From CAVYPR01 sp963770505 (GTDB lineage Bacteria > Actinomycetota > Acidimicrobiia > Acidimicrobiales > RAAP-2): a DNA stretch of 64,000 bases. The translations under genes and the position numbers were made by a program. Below the pieces are notes generated by a model. It was not told the DNA's origin, ran no database searches, and was given only the letters and a program-made list of their open reading frames with translations. Below are positions 45,139 through 54,523 of the stretch, in pieces. The stretch covers positions 1,054,001-1,118,000 of the forward strand of contig CAVYPR010000001.1 of NCBI GenBank assembly GCA_963770505.1, in the 5' to 3' direction. Every line of letters begins with the position of its first letter. Positions within the stretch are counted from its first letter, which is position 1.

Positions 45139-45795
45139 ATGTCCCAGGTACGTGTCCACAACTTCTCGATCTCCCTGGACGGGTTCGGGACCGGCGAGGG
45201 CATCACGCTCGACGCCCCGTTCGGCCACGCCGGTCATCGCCTGCACGAGTGGTATTTCGCGACCCGCTTCTGGCGCTCGATGGTCGGCGATGCCGGTGGC
45301 ACCGTCGGTGTCGACAATTCCTTCGCCGAACGGATTGAGCTTGGGTTCGGTGCGGAGATCATGGGTCGGGGCAAGTTCGGTGCGCAGACCGGCCCTTGGA
45401 CCGATGTCGGCTCCGAGGACGAGTGGCGGGGCTGGTGGGGACCAAACCCGCCGTTCCACACGCCAGTGTTCGTGCTGACGCACCACACGCGCCCGCCTAT
45501 CGAGATGGAGGGTGGGACCGTGTTCCACTTCGTCGACGCTACCCCGCAGGAGGCACTCGAGCTTGCCCGAGAGGCCGCCGGTGACCTCGACGTGCGCATC
45601 GGCGGTGGCCCGACGGTCGTCCGCGACTTCCTCGCTGCCGACCTCATCGACACCCTCCACGTCGTGCAGGTACCGATCCTGCTCGGTCGCGGCGCTCGTC
45701 TCTGGGACGGCCTCGAAAGCATTGAGGAGCGCTACAACGTCGAGGCAGTCTCGTCACCGAGCGGCGTCACCCATCTGACCTTCACACGCCGATGA
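45139..45795 (+). CDS. RibD C-terminal domain / dihydrofolate-reductase-like protein
   Basis: A 218-residue NADPH-dependent reductase-like protein. It opens VRVHNFSISLDGFGTGEG, has IMGRGKFGAQTGPW, VFVLTHHTRPP, VRIGGGPTVVRDFLAADLID and PILLGRGARLWDG, the signature series of the RibD_C family found in many stand-alone actinobacterial proteins, whose substrates are mostly unknown. GGAGG lies seven bases before ATG 45139. No riboflavin genes are near, so a role in riboflavin synthesis is unlikely. Confidence 0.85.
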   Translation: MSQVRVHNFSISLDGFGTGEGITLDAPFGHAGHRLHEWYFATRFWRSMVGDAGGTVGVDNSFAERIELGFGAEIMGRGKFGAQTGPWTDVGSEDEWRGWWGPNPPFHTPVFVLTHHTRPPIEMEGGTVFHFVDATPQEALELAREAAGDLDVRIGGGPTVVRDFLAADLIDTLHVVQVPILLGRGARLWDGLESIEERYNVEAVSSPSGVTHLTFTRR

Positions 45796-46146
45796 CCGAT
45801 CCTGCGGAGGAGCTGACAAGCGCGAGTGGGGTGTCCCACATTGCTCACCTCATCCGCCGTTCACCGTATCCCATACCGCTGCCGGGTCGGCGACGGCTAT
45901 CGGCCGGGGTGCGCTTGCTGGGAGCCAACCGACTTCGACCGACACCTACGTGACAGGCCGACCGCCTTTTTCGTCCGCGTCATTGGGGCACCCGACCGAC
46001 CCGAGAAAATAGCCGCCCTTCAGGAGTTTCCGTGCAAGGGAGCACAGCGACGTTACCCAAGACTCATCGATCAAACATAGGACGACAGCAACGGGTGTAG
46101 CGACGCGGTCAAGTTCCGCTGAATCTCCCCACGTAGGCTGAGGGGG
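45796..46146 (+). other. Gene-free stretch
   Basis: Only short, unconvincing frames. A phrase resembling TACCGCTGCCGGGT recurs near 45875 and, in similar form, near 45022 and 47148, without an obvious function. The right end has the AGGGGG site of the next gene. Confidence 0.4.
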
Positions 46147-46923
46147 ATGTCGTCACCTGGTCCCTCTCCAAACCGGTTGACCCGAAACATCGTCGTGCTG
46201 TGGGGATTGGTTGTTCTCTGTGTTGTCACGGCGGTCCTGCTTCCAGTCCTCATCACCAGTGGTTCAACCTCGACACCGGACCAAATCCGCACCTACATAC
46301 ACCAGATCACTCAGGCGAAGGATCGAACTAGACAAGACGGCGCGGTTGCCGTTCTCCAAACTCGCCGCACGAGGACTGCACCTTGGACAACCACGGTGGG
46401 CGTCGTAAAGGGCTCAGATGCAGAGATCTGGCTTCTCCCTCCAGGGCCACACCTGTCCAGTCCGATGCCTGCGTTCGCAAGAGTCAAAGCCACCAAACCA
46501 CTGGTCATCGGAGTCGGTTGTAGCTACTACAAGTTGCAGTCGGACGGCACCTACTGGGAAGCGCCCGACGCGTCGTTCGGCCTACAACCCCAAATAGTTC
46601 TTGCGGGGACAACAAGTGCCACAATCAAGGGCTTCACGGCGACCGTGACGAGCTCTGGCACCACTACGCAGTACGTGCTCACAGGAGATACGGCCACGAA
46701 CGATTACTACCACCATGTCGTAGGCCGCACCACGGTGCACACGGGGTACGTGGGTGATCTGACAATCACGTATTCGACAACACCCAAGCAGCCGCGCACT
46801 CTCTACAGTCACTCTGTCTTTGGGAAATATGGACACGTCAGTGTCCAAGCTCCCCCTCCCCAGGAAGTGTCCAAGGTCACAGCATCGCCCAAGAACGTTC
46901 CGCCAAGCTGTAGAGCAAAGTGA
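46147..46923 (+). CDS. Membrane-anchored protein of unknown function
   Basis: A 258-residue protein with one N-terminal membrane helix (IVVLWGLVVLCVVTAVLLPVL) after a short Pro-rich cytoplasmic tail, so most of it should lie outside the membrane. The exterior part is rich in Thr/Ser and beta-forming residues (TSATIKGFTATVTSSGTTTQ, YVGDLTITYSTTPKQ) and has two cysteines. No family recognised. A clear AGGGGG precedes ATG 46147 and codon use looks genuine. It stands alone. Confidence 0.6.
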   Translation: MSSPGPSPNRLTRNIVVLWGLVVLCVVTAVLLPVLITSGSTSTPDQIRTYIHQITQAKDRTRQDGAVAVLQTRRTRTAPWTTTVGVVKGSDAEIWLLPPGPHLSSPMPAFARVKATKPLVIGVGCSYYKLQSDGTYWEAPDASFGLQPQIVLAGTTSATIKGFTATVTSSGTTTQYVLTGDTATNDYYHHVVGRTTVHTGYVGDLTITYSTTPKQPRTLYSHSVFGKYGHVSVQAPPPQEVSKVTASPKNVPPSCRAK

Positions 46924-47405
46924 GGCTCCGAAGTGGAAGCGGGTATCTTGTCCAAGCGGCGAGAAGCCGACTACCCGGCGAACAACACAAGCCGTCAACG
47001 ATCTGCGATGAATGCCTCGACCTCTGGGGGGAACTCCCCTCGGAGCAACCTCGCTAGATGCGGGCCGACCCTGGTGTTGACCCCCTCGCACGTACAGGTC
47101 CCCCCCTAGTGTTCAGCACGAGTACCGCCAAAGGTCTCCCGTATCGCTGCCGGGTGGTGGGCGCCAATCTCTGAGGGGGGCCGGTTGGCGTTGATATGCG
47201 CGTGAAGCCATCCCGCAAGCATGTTTCCCCAATACGCTTGAAGCATGAAGAGACTGCGACTCCGAATGGAGGGACTCGCTCCGCTCCAGCGCGTTGGGGC
47301 TGGTGACGCGCGCGAAACTATCTCCGGGGTCCCTCATTCCGAGGCGTAGCAGCGCCAAGTGCTTCAGAGGCACCGGGGGCGGTCACGGCGAGCCCTGGGG
47401 ATGGT
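46924..47405 (+). other. Gene-free stretch
   Basis: No frame gives a convincing protein. It should contain the promoter of the alpha-galactosidase gene; no clear consensus was found. Confidence 0.4.
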
Positions 47406-49562
47406 GTGGGCGTGGACAGGAGACTTTTCCTCAAGTTGCTTGGGGTAGGCACGGGGTCGGCGGCCTCGGCCTCGTACGGGAACCATTCTCTGGTTTCAAC
47501 CGACAGGAAGCCCGCTCCGCCGAGTGCTGCTTCCAGGGCGGCGGTGTCGAAGTTCATCGCCAGTCCCCCCTTCTCGTTCACCTATGCCGGCCGGCCATCG
47601 TCGAAGCTCCTGCCACTGTGGCGGGTGACTCGGGACCTCGTCAGTTCCTCTGCGGGGCGCTCCGAGGAATTGGTCACCTGGCGGGCACCCACCGGAGACC
47701 TTCAGGTCCAGGCGGCGGTCGTTGTCTACGACACCTTCGACGCCGTTGAATGGACTGTGTCATTCTCCAACACGTCATCTGGACCTTCGCAGCAGTTGAG
47801 CACAGTGCTGGCCGCCGACACGGTTCTCCGCACGTCACCTACGGCACCCCACGTCCTCCACCATTTCAACGGCAGTGCGCAACTGGCGGATGACTACGCC
47901 CCGCTGACCTCGTCGCTGGCACCCGGCACTGCGCAACTCCTCTTCCCCATGGGTGGTCGGCCGTCGAACGGAACCTGGCCCTATTTCAATGTCTCCTGGG
48001 GGAACCGGGGGGTCATGGTCGCGCTCGGGTGGCCGGGGCAGTGGACGACCCAGCTGCTGGTCGATGACCAGGACGGTCTGGGCATCAAAGCCGGAATGAC
48101 GTCTGCAGACCCGGTGCTCGATCCATATGTGGACATCGCTGACGCAATGTTGTTGGACACCTACTTGGAAGCGGGCGAGGTGGTGCGCACTCCCCTCGTC
48201 GTCCTCATGTCGTGGAGTGCCGACAGCTGGTTGCTCGCACAGAACAAGTGGCGGAGATGGATGATCGAATACAACCTGCCGCGCTTCGGGGGGAGCCTTC
48301 CAACGCCCATCGTGCCGACGACCGGAGGTCTCAGCCTCTACCCGAATCAATCGCAGGAACTGTCGGCTATCGACACCTACGTCCAGAGGGAGACCACCAG
48401 GGATCACGGCGGCTTCTACACGCATTGGTGGGTGGACGCCGGGTGGTATGCCATACCGAGCGGGTTGCCCGAGAACTGGTCCGAAGACTGGAGCAATGGC
48501 GTGGGGAACTGGTTCCCTGACCCCAAGCGCTTCCCCGAAGGTCTGAGGCCGAGTTTCCAGCGGGCCGCGGAGCACGGCATGAAGTCACTCTTGTGGAGCG
48601 AACCTGAGCGGGTGGCAATCGGCACCGAGCTCTTCGACCAGCACCTGGATTGGCTGATCGCGCCGCCGGACCCGATCTCGGACTTCAGTCACCTGCTCGA
48701 CTTCGGAAACGAAGACGCCTGGAACTGGTCGGTGGAACGCTTCGACAGCATCATCACCAACCAGGCGGCCCGAGGTCACGATTTGGACGTGTTCCGCCAG
48801 GACTTCAACATGGACCCACTCGACTACTGGAACTCGAAGGACGTTCCTGGCCGCAGCGGAATAACGCAGGTGAAACACGTGACCGGCCACCTCGCCTTTT
48901 GGGACGAATTACGCAGCCGCCATCCTCAGCTTTGGATAGACAGCTGTGCCTCGGGCGGCCGACGCAACGACCTCGAGACCATGCGCCGATCGATCCCTCT
49001 GTTGCGCAGCGATTACCAGTTCGAGCCGACCGGCAACCAGTGCCAGACCTATGGCATCTCCCTGTGGCTCCCCTACTTCGGAACGGGTGTGGGGCCCCAA
49101 TCCACCAATAACGGTAAATGGGGCCCAGGTCAGTACGTGATGCGCAGCTCGCTCGCCCCGTGCTTTGCGACCAGCGTCGATGTCGAGACCGCGAACGAGA
49201 ACGACTGGGCCGTGCTTCGGAGAGTAAACGAGGAGTTTGTCCGAATCCAAGACGACCTGCTGTACAGCGATTTCTATCCTCTGACGGAGTTCAGCCTGGA
49301 AGACGATGTCTGGATGGCATTGCAATTCGACCGCCCTGCAGCGGGGTCCGGCGTCGTCCTGATCTTCCGGCGACCTAGCGCCCAGGCGACAACGATGCGG
49401 TTCAAGCTCCAGGGATTGGTTGCGGGAATGCGGTACCAAATCGAGAACTTCAATCGCCACGGCAACGAAGTGGTGTCCGGAGGGAGTCTGATGCACAAGG
49501 GTCTGGTGTGCTCACTTCATGAGGCGCCAGCCTCGGCTGTCGTGCAGTACCGGCTCTTGTGA
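47406..49562 (+). CDS. Tat-exported GH36-type alpha-galactosidase
   Basis: A 718-residue glycoside hydrolase of clan GH-D. The N-terminus VDRRLFLKLLGVGTGSAAS is a twin-arginine-type signal, so folded export is likely. After an N-terminal beta-supersandwich (about 50-290) comes the TIM barrel with FYTHWWVDAGWYAIP, the nucleophile Asp in DLDVFRQDFNMDPL, and the acid/base region WIDSCASGGRRNDLETMRRS with Asp following. The C-terminal domain is beta-rich. It should release alpha-linked galactose from oligo- or polysaccharides outside the cell. Start GTG 47406 or GTG 47412; both precede the RR motif. Confidence 0.85.
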   Translation: MGVDRRLFLKLLGVGTGSAASASYGNHSLVSTDRKPAPPSAASRAAVSKFIASPPFSFTYAGRPSSKLLPLWRVTRDLVSSSAGRSEELVTWRAPTGDLQVQAAVVVYDTFDAVEWTVSFSNTSSGPSQQLSTVLAADTVLRTSPTAPHVLHHFNGSAQLADDYAPLTSSLAPGTAQLLFPMGGRPSNGTWPYFNVSWGNRGVMVALGWPGQWTTQLLVDDQDGLGIKAGMTSADPVLDPYVDIADAMLLDTYLEAGEVVRTPLVVLMSWSADSWLLAQNKWRRWMIEYNLPRFGGSLPTPIVPTTGGLSLYPNQSQELSAIDTYVQRETTRDHGGFYTHWWVDAGWYAIPSGLPENWSEDWSNGVGNWFPDPKRFPEGLRPSFQRAAEHGMKSLLWSEPERVAIGTELFDQHLDWLIAPPDPISDFSHLLDFGNEDAWNWSVERFDSIITNQAARGHDLDVFRQDFNMDPLDYWNSKDVPGRSGITQVKHVTGHLAFWDELRSRHPQLWIDSCASGGRRNDLETMRRSIPLLRSDYQFEPTGNQCQTYGISLWLPYFGTGVGPQSTNNGKWGPGQYVMRSSLAPCFATSVDVETANENDWAVLRRVNEEFVRIQDDLLYSDFYPLTEFSLEDDVWMALQFDRPAAGSGVVLIFRRPSAQATTMRFKLQGLVAGMRYQIENFNRHGNEVVSGGSLMHKGLVCSLHEAPASAVVQYRLL

Positions 49563-49957
49563 TCTGAACGGGGCGCGTGCACGAAGCACTGGGAGATCCT
49601 GCGGACTTTAAGCGGGGCTCGGTCATTGGATGATGTCTGGCGCCCACGCGATCGGCGAACTCCTGGGGTGTCCGTCACGTTCATCGTCATCGCCGTGATC
49701 GCATCAGCTTTCCGTCGTCGAAACTGCGGTCAGGTGGAATCTGAGAGAGTCTTCAGCCGGCCGACAATGCTTTCTGTGGCACTGGGGCTCACGCAGCAAG
49801 TAGCCGACCGTCCCGCTGCTCTGCTTGCCGCACTCCGCCTAAGGATGGAGTTGGCCCGCCCTCGTGGACACTTGCCCCATAATGTCCGCCTGCGAGGATC
49901 GTCGAGAGTGCCACCTACTGCCGGGTCTGAGGGCACCGCTCCGCGGCGAAATCTCGA
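49563..49957 (+). other. Gene-free stretch
   Basis: No credible gene. It lies between convergent genes (alpha-galactosidase and HU), where transcription ends from both sides; no strong hairpin was identified. Confidence 0.4.
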
Positions 49958-50467
49958 TCAGGCACTGGCTCTCCGGGCCGGCGTTTTCTTCGCCACGGTT
50001 TGACGGGCAGGAGCCTTCTTTACGGGCTGACGGGATGCCGCCTTTTTGGCCGGCGCCTTCTTGGCCACGGGCTTACGGACCGGAGCCTTTCCGACGACGG
50101 GCTTGGAGGCGTCCTTGCGTACCTCGGCTTGCTTGACCAAGAGCTCCGGGGACGTCGGCCAGACGCCTCGGGCGAGCCGGGGGGCGGACGATGGCACCAT
50201 CACCGTGTCACGAAATGCCTTCATTGCCGTGGCCTTCGCCACCGTCTTGGCCTTGATCTTCACGGGCTCGCCCGTTTGCGGGTTGCGCCCGATGCGTGCG
50301 GCCCGGCTGATCTTGGTGAACTTGACGAATCCTTGGATGATGACGGGCTCGCCCTTGGCGACGACCGAGGTGACGACGTCGGTCAGGCCGGCCAGGACTG
50401 CCTCGACCTCCTTGACGTCCTGAGCGGTCTGTGCAGCGACGGCGCGAATGAGTTCACGGCGGTTCAT
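49958..50467 (-). CDS. HU-family nucleoid protein with Lys/Ala/Pro-rich tail
   Basis: A 169-residue HupB-like protein. Residues 1-92 are the HU fold (MNRRELIRAVAAQTAQDVKE; VIIQGFVKFTKISRAARIGR with NPQTGEPVKIKAKTV in the DNA-binding arm). The remainder is a basic tail with repeated PAKK/PVKK/PARK-type units, as in mycobacterial HupB. It binds and compacts DNA without much sequence preference. The promoter must lie in the 380-base gap to its right. Confidence 0.9.
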   Translation of the reverse strand: MNRRELIRAVAAQTAQDVKEVEAVLAGLTDVVTSVVAKGEPVIIQGFVKFTKISRAARIGRNPQTGEPVKIKAKTVAKATAMKAFRDTVMVPSSAPRLARGVWPTSPELLVKQAEVRKDASKPVVGKAPVRKPVAKKAPAKKAASRQPVKKAPARQTVAKKTPARRASA

Positions 50468-50846
50468 GTGTGTCCTTTCGGTGCGCGTGTGATGGGGCCG
50501 GAACCATACCCCGACATCCGGACCCCCCTGTGACTGCGGCGGCTCCTGGATGATGGGGGCCGACGGCGGGGTGTTCAGGCTCGGAGACGCCCAGTTCTAC
50601 GGATCGTCGGCGTAGCCCTTCCCGCTCAGCTATGCGGCAGACCCCTCGCAGGACCGCCGGTCGGGGAAGGTGGACTGGCAACTTTGCCAGCAGCCTCCTC
50701 GATAAGGGGTAGGAAATGTCCTTGCGCGAGGGTGGCCGAGGGCTTGGTAGAGCGGTCCCGTCGTTCTGGACAAAAGGACCCATAAGGCCAGCAGCGGGCT
50801 GGACCAGGCCGCGCCACCTACCGCCGGGAGGTGGGCACGGCGAGAT
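50468..50846 (-). other. Gene-free stretch upstream of HU
   Basis: No credible frame. Probably the HU promoter and leader on its left side and the end of the MFS transporter transcript on its right; no specific element recognised. Confidence 0.4.
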
Positions 50847-52277
50847 TCAGGTGGCTTCCGCGGCCTTTGCGGGTCGTTCAAGCAGAGCGAGAGCAGGGAT
50901 GACTGCGGCAAAGGAGATGGCGGCCGTCACCCACCAGGCGTGCCGGAACGACGTCAGCTCAGGAACGTGAGTGGCGCTCGTTCCGAGTACCGCTACCAAG
51001 ATGGCCACTCCAAGTGCGAGTCCGGTCTGCCGGATCATGTTGATGACTGCCGACCCGGTGGCGAAAGACGGCGGTGGGAGAGATCCCGACGCCGTCGCCA
51101 TCATGGTCGGGAGCGTGAGGCCAACTCCGATCCCGGTGAGCGTCATTCCCCCGAGCACGCCCGAGACGTAGTCGGGCTGAGCGGTGATGGCCAACGCCCA
51201 CCACGCCACGCCCGCTCCGAAGAGGACGCTGCCCAGCGCGATCACCCCGGCCGCTCCCCATCGAGCAATCAGGCCGCCGACAACCAGGAACGCGATGAGC
51301 GGCACCATGAGTGGTCCAGGCGCGATCGCCAAACCCGATCGCAGGGCGGACCAACCCCAGGCCTCCTGCTCCCAGAGCACGATGGAGAGGAGCATCGCAC
51401 CGAACGAGGCAGAGAAGAAGATTGCCACCAACGACGCCCCCGTGAAATGGCGGGATCGGAACAAGGAGGGTTGCACGAGCGGCGCTCGGCTGATCATGCA
51501 GTGGAGGACGAAAAGGCCGACGAGGACTGCTCCAAAAAGAAGGGTCCCAAGAATGCTCGCCGACCCCCAGCCCCAGCTGCTGCCCTTCACCAGCCCGAAG
51601 GTGATGCCCGCCACGCCGGCCGTGACGAGCACCACGCCGAGAGGAGCGGGCCGCTCGACAGACTGGCCCGGGACGTGCGGCAGTCGGCGCCACCCGACGA
51701 CCAGGGCGGCTATACCGACCGGCACGTTGATCAGGAAGACCAGCCGCCAGTCCACCGCGACCAGTAGTCCACCGATGACCGGTCCGAGGGCGGCCGAAAT
51801 GCCGCCTACTGCCGTCCACGCTCGCACGGCGCCGTGGCGGCGTTCTGGCTCGTAGGAGGCGAGCACCAGCCCGAGGGAGGTTGGCGTGAGCAGCGCCGCG
51901 CCGGCTGCCTGCACGAGCCGGAAGCCCACAAGCATCCCTACGCTCGTCGAGGCCGCGCAGGCCGCCGAAGCGGTGGTGAAAATGGCGACGCCGAGCAGAA
52001 AGCCCCGGTCGAGGCGGTAGCGGTCCGCCATGCGCCCGAAGAACACCAGCAGCGACGCGTAGACGATGGCGTAGCCGTTCAGCACCCAGGACAGTTCGCT
52101 CAAGTTGGGCGCCTTGAGGTCTCGGGCGATCTGGGGCAGCGCCACGTTGACGATGAACAGGTCCAGGCTGGCGAGGACCACCCCGGCACACACGATGATC
52201 AGCACCTGGCGGGGGTTTGCTTTTGCGCTGCCCTGCGCCGCTTCGGCCGCCCGGGGCTTGAGAGCGAGTTCCGTCAT
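50847..52277 (-). CDS. MFS drug exporter, DHA2 (EmrB/QacA) type
   Basis: A 476-residue transporter with about 14 membrane helices. Helix 1 region IVCAGVVLASLDLFIVNVAL carries the D1-type motif (LDxxIVNVALP), and AVVSGLVQ-type motif equivalents follow in FGRMADRYRLDRGFLLG and ALLTPTSLGLVLASYEPERR. Such pumps expel toxic organic compounds using the proton gradient. ATG 52277 gives the normal N-terminus; an upstream start at 52313 would run through the operator. It is divergent from the HxlR regulator, which probably controls it. Confidence 0.88.
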   Translation of the reverse strand: MTELALKPRAAEAAQGSAKANPRQVLIIVCAGVVLASLDLFIVNVALPQIARDLKAPNLSELSWVLNGYAIVYASLLVFFGRMADRYRLDRGFLLGVAIFTTASAACAASTSVGMLVGFRLVQAAGAALLTPTSLGLVLASYEPERRHGAVRAWTAVGGISAALGPVIGGLLVAVDWRLVFLINVPVGIAALVVGWRRLPHVPGQSVERPAPLGVVLVTAGVAGITFGLVKGSSWGWGSASILGTLLFGAVLVGLFVLHCMISRAPLVQPSLFRSRHFTGASLVAIFFSASFGAMLLSIVLWEQEAWGWSALRSGLAIAPGPLMVPLIAFLVVGGLIARWGAAGVIALGSVLFGAGVAWWALAITAQPDYVSGVLGGMTLTGIGVGLTLPTMMATASGSLPPPSFATGSAVINMIRQTGLALGVAILVAVLGTSATHVPELTSFRHAWWVTAAISFAAVIPALALLERPAKAAEAT

Positions 52278-52280
52278 AAG

Positions 52281-52313
52281 ATGCACTCTACCGAATTGCA
52301 TTCTATAATGCAA
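52281..52313. promoter_or_regulatory. HxlR-type operator in divergent promoter
   Basis: A perfect inverted repeat TTGCATTCTATAATGCAA (arms of seven bases, four-base spacer) at 52296-52313 lies between the MFS and HxlR start codons, with an additional ATGCA at 52281-52285 matching the arm. The A/T-rich centre TATAAT could serve as a -10 element toward the regulator. Likely bound by the HxlR protein. Confidence 0.7.
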
Positions 52314-52330
52314 CCCACTATGCTGACCGC

Positions 52331-52888
52331 ATGGAACGGAAGAGCTTCTCTGACATGCACTGCTCGGTGGCCCAGTGCCTGGAGGTCGTGGGCGAGTGGT
52401 GGTCGATGCTGATCGTGCGAGACGTCTTCATGGGCGTGACTCGCTTCGACGCCTTCCAGGAGCGCCTTGGGATCTCGCGCAACATCTTGAATCAGCGCCT
52501 GACTCACCTTGTCGAGATGGGCGTGCTCAAAAAGGTCCTCTACAGCGAGCACCCTCCGAGGTACGAGTACCGGCTGACCGACAAAGGACGTGACTTGTGG
52601 CCGGTGCTCACTGCCCTGCGCCAGTGGGGCGACAAGTACGCCGCGCCCGATGGCCCTCCTCTACGAGTAATTCACAAGAACTGCGGACAGATCGCCGACG
52701 CCGCCATGGTCTGTTCCGCCTGTGGCGAGCCGATCAAGGCGAGGGACGTTCGTGCGGAACCCGGACCAGGGATGGTCGAGGATCTGATCGGAGCATCAAA
52801 GGTACGACAACCGGCGGCACCCAAACCCAATGTCCCGGTCCGTCAGATCGTCCCGCAGGTCGTTCCTCGGGTGTCCCCCAGCTCCTGA
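52331..52888 (+). CDS. HxlR family transcriptional regulator
   Basis: A 185-residue winged-helix regulator. The HxlR core is clear: CSVAQCLEVVGEWWSMLIVR, RFDAFQERLGISRNILNQRL, LVEMGVLKKVLYSEHPPRYE and YRLTDKGRDLWPVLTALRQW. Cys11/Cys16 near the N-terminus may sense redox or electrophiles, as in some family members. A C-terminal extension with VCSACGEPIKARDV looks like a half zinc finger, followed by a disordered Pro/Val tail. It probably represses the divergent exporter. Confidence 0.88.
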   Translation: MERKSFSDMHCSVAQCLEVVGEWWSMLIVRDVFMGVTRFDAFQERLGISRNILNQRLTHLVEMGVLKKVLYSEHPPRYEYRLTDKGRDLWPVLTALRQWGDKYAAPDGPPLRVIHKNCGQIADAAMVCSACGEPIKARDVRAEPGPGMVEDLIGASKVRQPAAPKPNVPVRQIVPQVVPRVSPSS

Positions 52889-53186
52889 ACGGGATCACAG
52901 CAGAGCTAAGTGAAGACCCGCCCTCGTAGACAGGGTGCCCCCGAATGTTCAGTCTCGGCGCAGCCCAGGTGTGTCACCTACCAACGACAGTGTGACGAAG
53001 GTGTCGGCGAGACCGCGAAGCAGAATCTTGCCGACGGGCACCCAGGAACTCGGCAGGTTGGCAAGCCTCTTTTCCCCGAAAAGGTCAACGGTGCATCGCA
53101 CACCCTTTGTCCTGTGAATTGTTCGCACCTGCACAGCACCGTTCGTGCGCGATGGCGCAGGCGCAAGTCCGTTCCTCTGTCTGAAA

Positions 53187-54308
53187 CTATTTTGCGGGAT
53201 GTCCTTCCAAGGGACGAATGGGAGAGATGGCGGGGTCGCCCGTCTTGCGGGGGCCGGACCAGAGCGCTGGAACCACGTCGAGTCGGCTGGCGAGCGCGTA
53301 GGCGGCTTGCTCGTAGTTCAGTCTCCAGCCCACGAAGTCGGGCCAGGCGTCGGCAGGATCTCGCTCGATGGGGAAGTCGACCCGGCGCATACGCTCGACG
53401 GCATCAAGGAACTCCTCATAGGTCAGGCTGATCGAGGTGTTGGGGTCGGGTTCCTCAGGCACGTGGATGCCCATCGCGTTGGCGATCTGGTTGAAACAGA
53501 GGAAGCCAGAGCGCAGGAACATGCGAGCAGGAACAACAGGTGCCGACTGGGGCGACAGGGCCAGAAACAAGGCCGCCGAGTCGAGCATCGCCAGCAGAGC
53601 GGTTACCCAAGACGACAGCGGTCTGGGTGACCGAAAGCGCACCAGGGGCAGATAGGCGGTGTGGCTTTCCGCCACGTCGGCCGCCCAGCGCTGCCAGTGG
53701 GCATACAGGTCGGGCAGGGTGTCGAGGGTAGACACGCCCGATCCAAGCGCGTAGTGAGTTCGAGCCAGCAGTTCGGGACCCCAAGTGGGCACACCGGCCT
53801 GGCCGTTGAGCAATGCCACCTCGGTCTCCCTGCGATTGAAGGCCGCGTACAGCGTCGGCAGGTAGGCGATCTGCAAGGAGACGATGATCAGGCCCGAGGC
53901 GGCGGCGATGAACACGATCACCGAAGGGGCGCCACCGCTCGGAAGGGCGAATCCGAGGGTGAACAACGATGACCCGGCGAGCCTGAACGCCCTCGATATG
54001 CCGCCCGATACGAAAGGCCAGAACAACAGTGCGTACCCGATGAACGCCGCGACCAGCCAGCCGATCAGCTGCGTGATGAGCGTTGCTGCCGCTTCCCACG
54101 CCAACAACCGATCCCGTCGCCGATAGTCGGGAAGGTGCGAGGTCATGAGCCGGAACGTCTTGGCGACGACGGGATTGACCCAACCGGTCAGCCGGCCGCC
54201 GACGGGCCGAGGCACGATCAGGGTCGCCACCACGCTGACCCCAGTCGCGAGCACGAGCAAGGCCCCGACAGCTGCGGCAAATGAGCGGGCCAGCAGCGGC
54301 ACCTCCAT
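53187..54308 (-). CDS. Channel-like integral membrane protein of unknown function
   Basis: A 373-residue protein with about four N-terminal membrane helices (AVGALLVLATGVSVVATLIV, LIGWLVAAFIGYALLFWPFV, VIVFIAAASGLIIVSLQIAY). Between helices lies SSLFTLGFALPSGG, which resembles the pore loop of two-helix potassium channels without the exact TVGYG filter. The C-terminal 200 residues are a soluble helical domain. ATG 54308 is preferred because GAAGGAGAGG lies immediately upstream. It may be an ion channel or a related sensor; the function is not established. Confidence 0.65.
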   Translation of the reverse strand: MEVPLLARSFAAAVGALLVLATGVSVVATLIVPRPVGGRLTGWVNPVVAKTFRLMTSHLPDYRRRDRLLAWEAAATLITQLIGWLVAAFIGYALLFWPFVSGGISRAFRLAGSSLFTLGFALPSGGAPSVIVFIAAASGLIIVSLQIAYLPTLYAAFNRRETEVALLNGQAGVPTWGPELLARTHYALGSGVSTLDTLPDLYAHWQRWAADVAESHTAYLPLVRFRSPRPLSSWVTALLAMLDSAALFLALSPQSAPVVPARMFLRSGFLCFNQIANAMGIHVPEEPDPNTSISLTYEEFLDAVERMRRVDFPIERDPADAWPDFVGWRLNYEQAAYALASRLDVVPALWSGPRKTGDPAISPIRPLEGHPAK

Positions 54309-54523
54309 AGCCTCTCCTTCGATCAATGACGATCCCGAACGTAGCCGTTCAAGACCTGCCCAACTCGCCCGGCGGCCAGACGCCGGGTAGGCGTCCCGCC
54401 AGGGAGTCGAAGGAGAACGACGCCGGTGAAGCTCACCGACTGTGACCTCAACCCGCTCTTGTGGACGGGTGCCTCAGAACAATGACAATGTCCTCGAGGG
54501 TCCACCGCCTGGCTGGCGGACGT

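Noticed and set aside
45826..46080. Possible 84-residue gene
   Set aside because: No ribosome site, no family features, and a Cys/Arg-rich non-coding-like translation.
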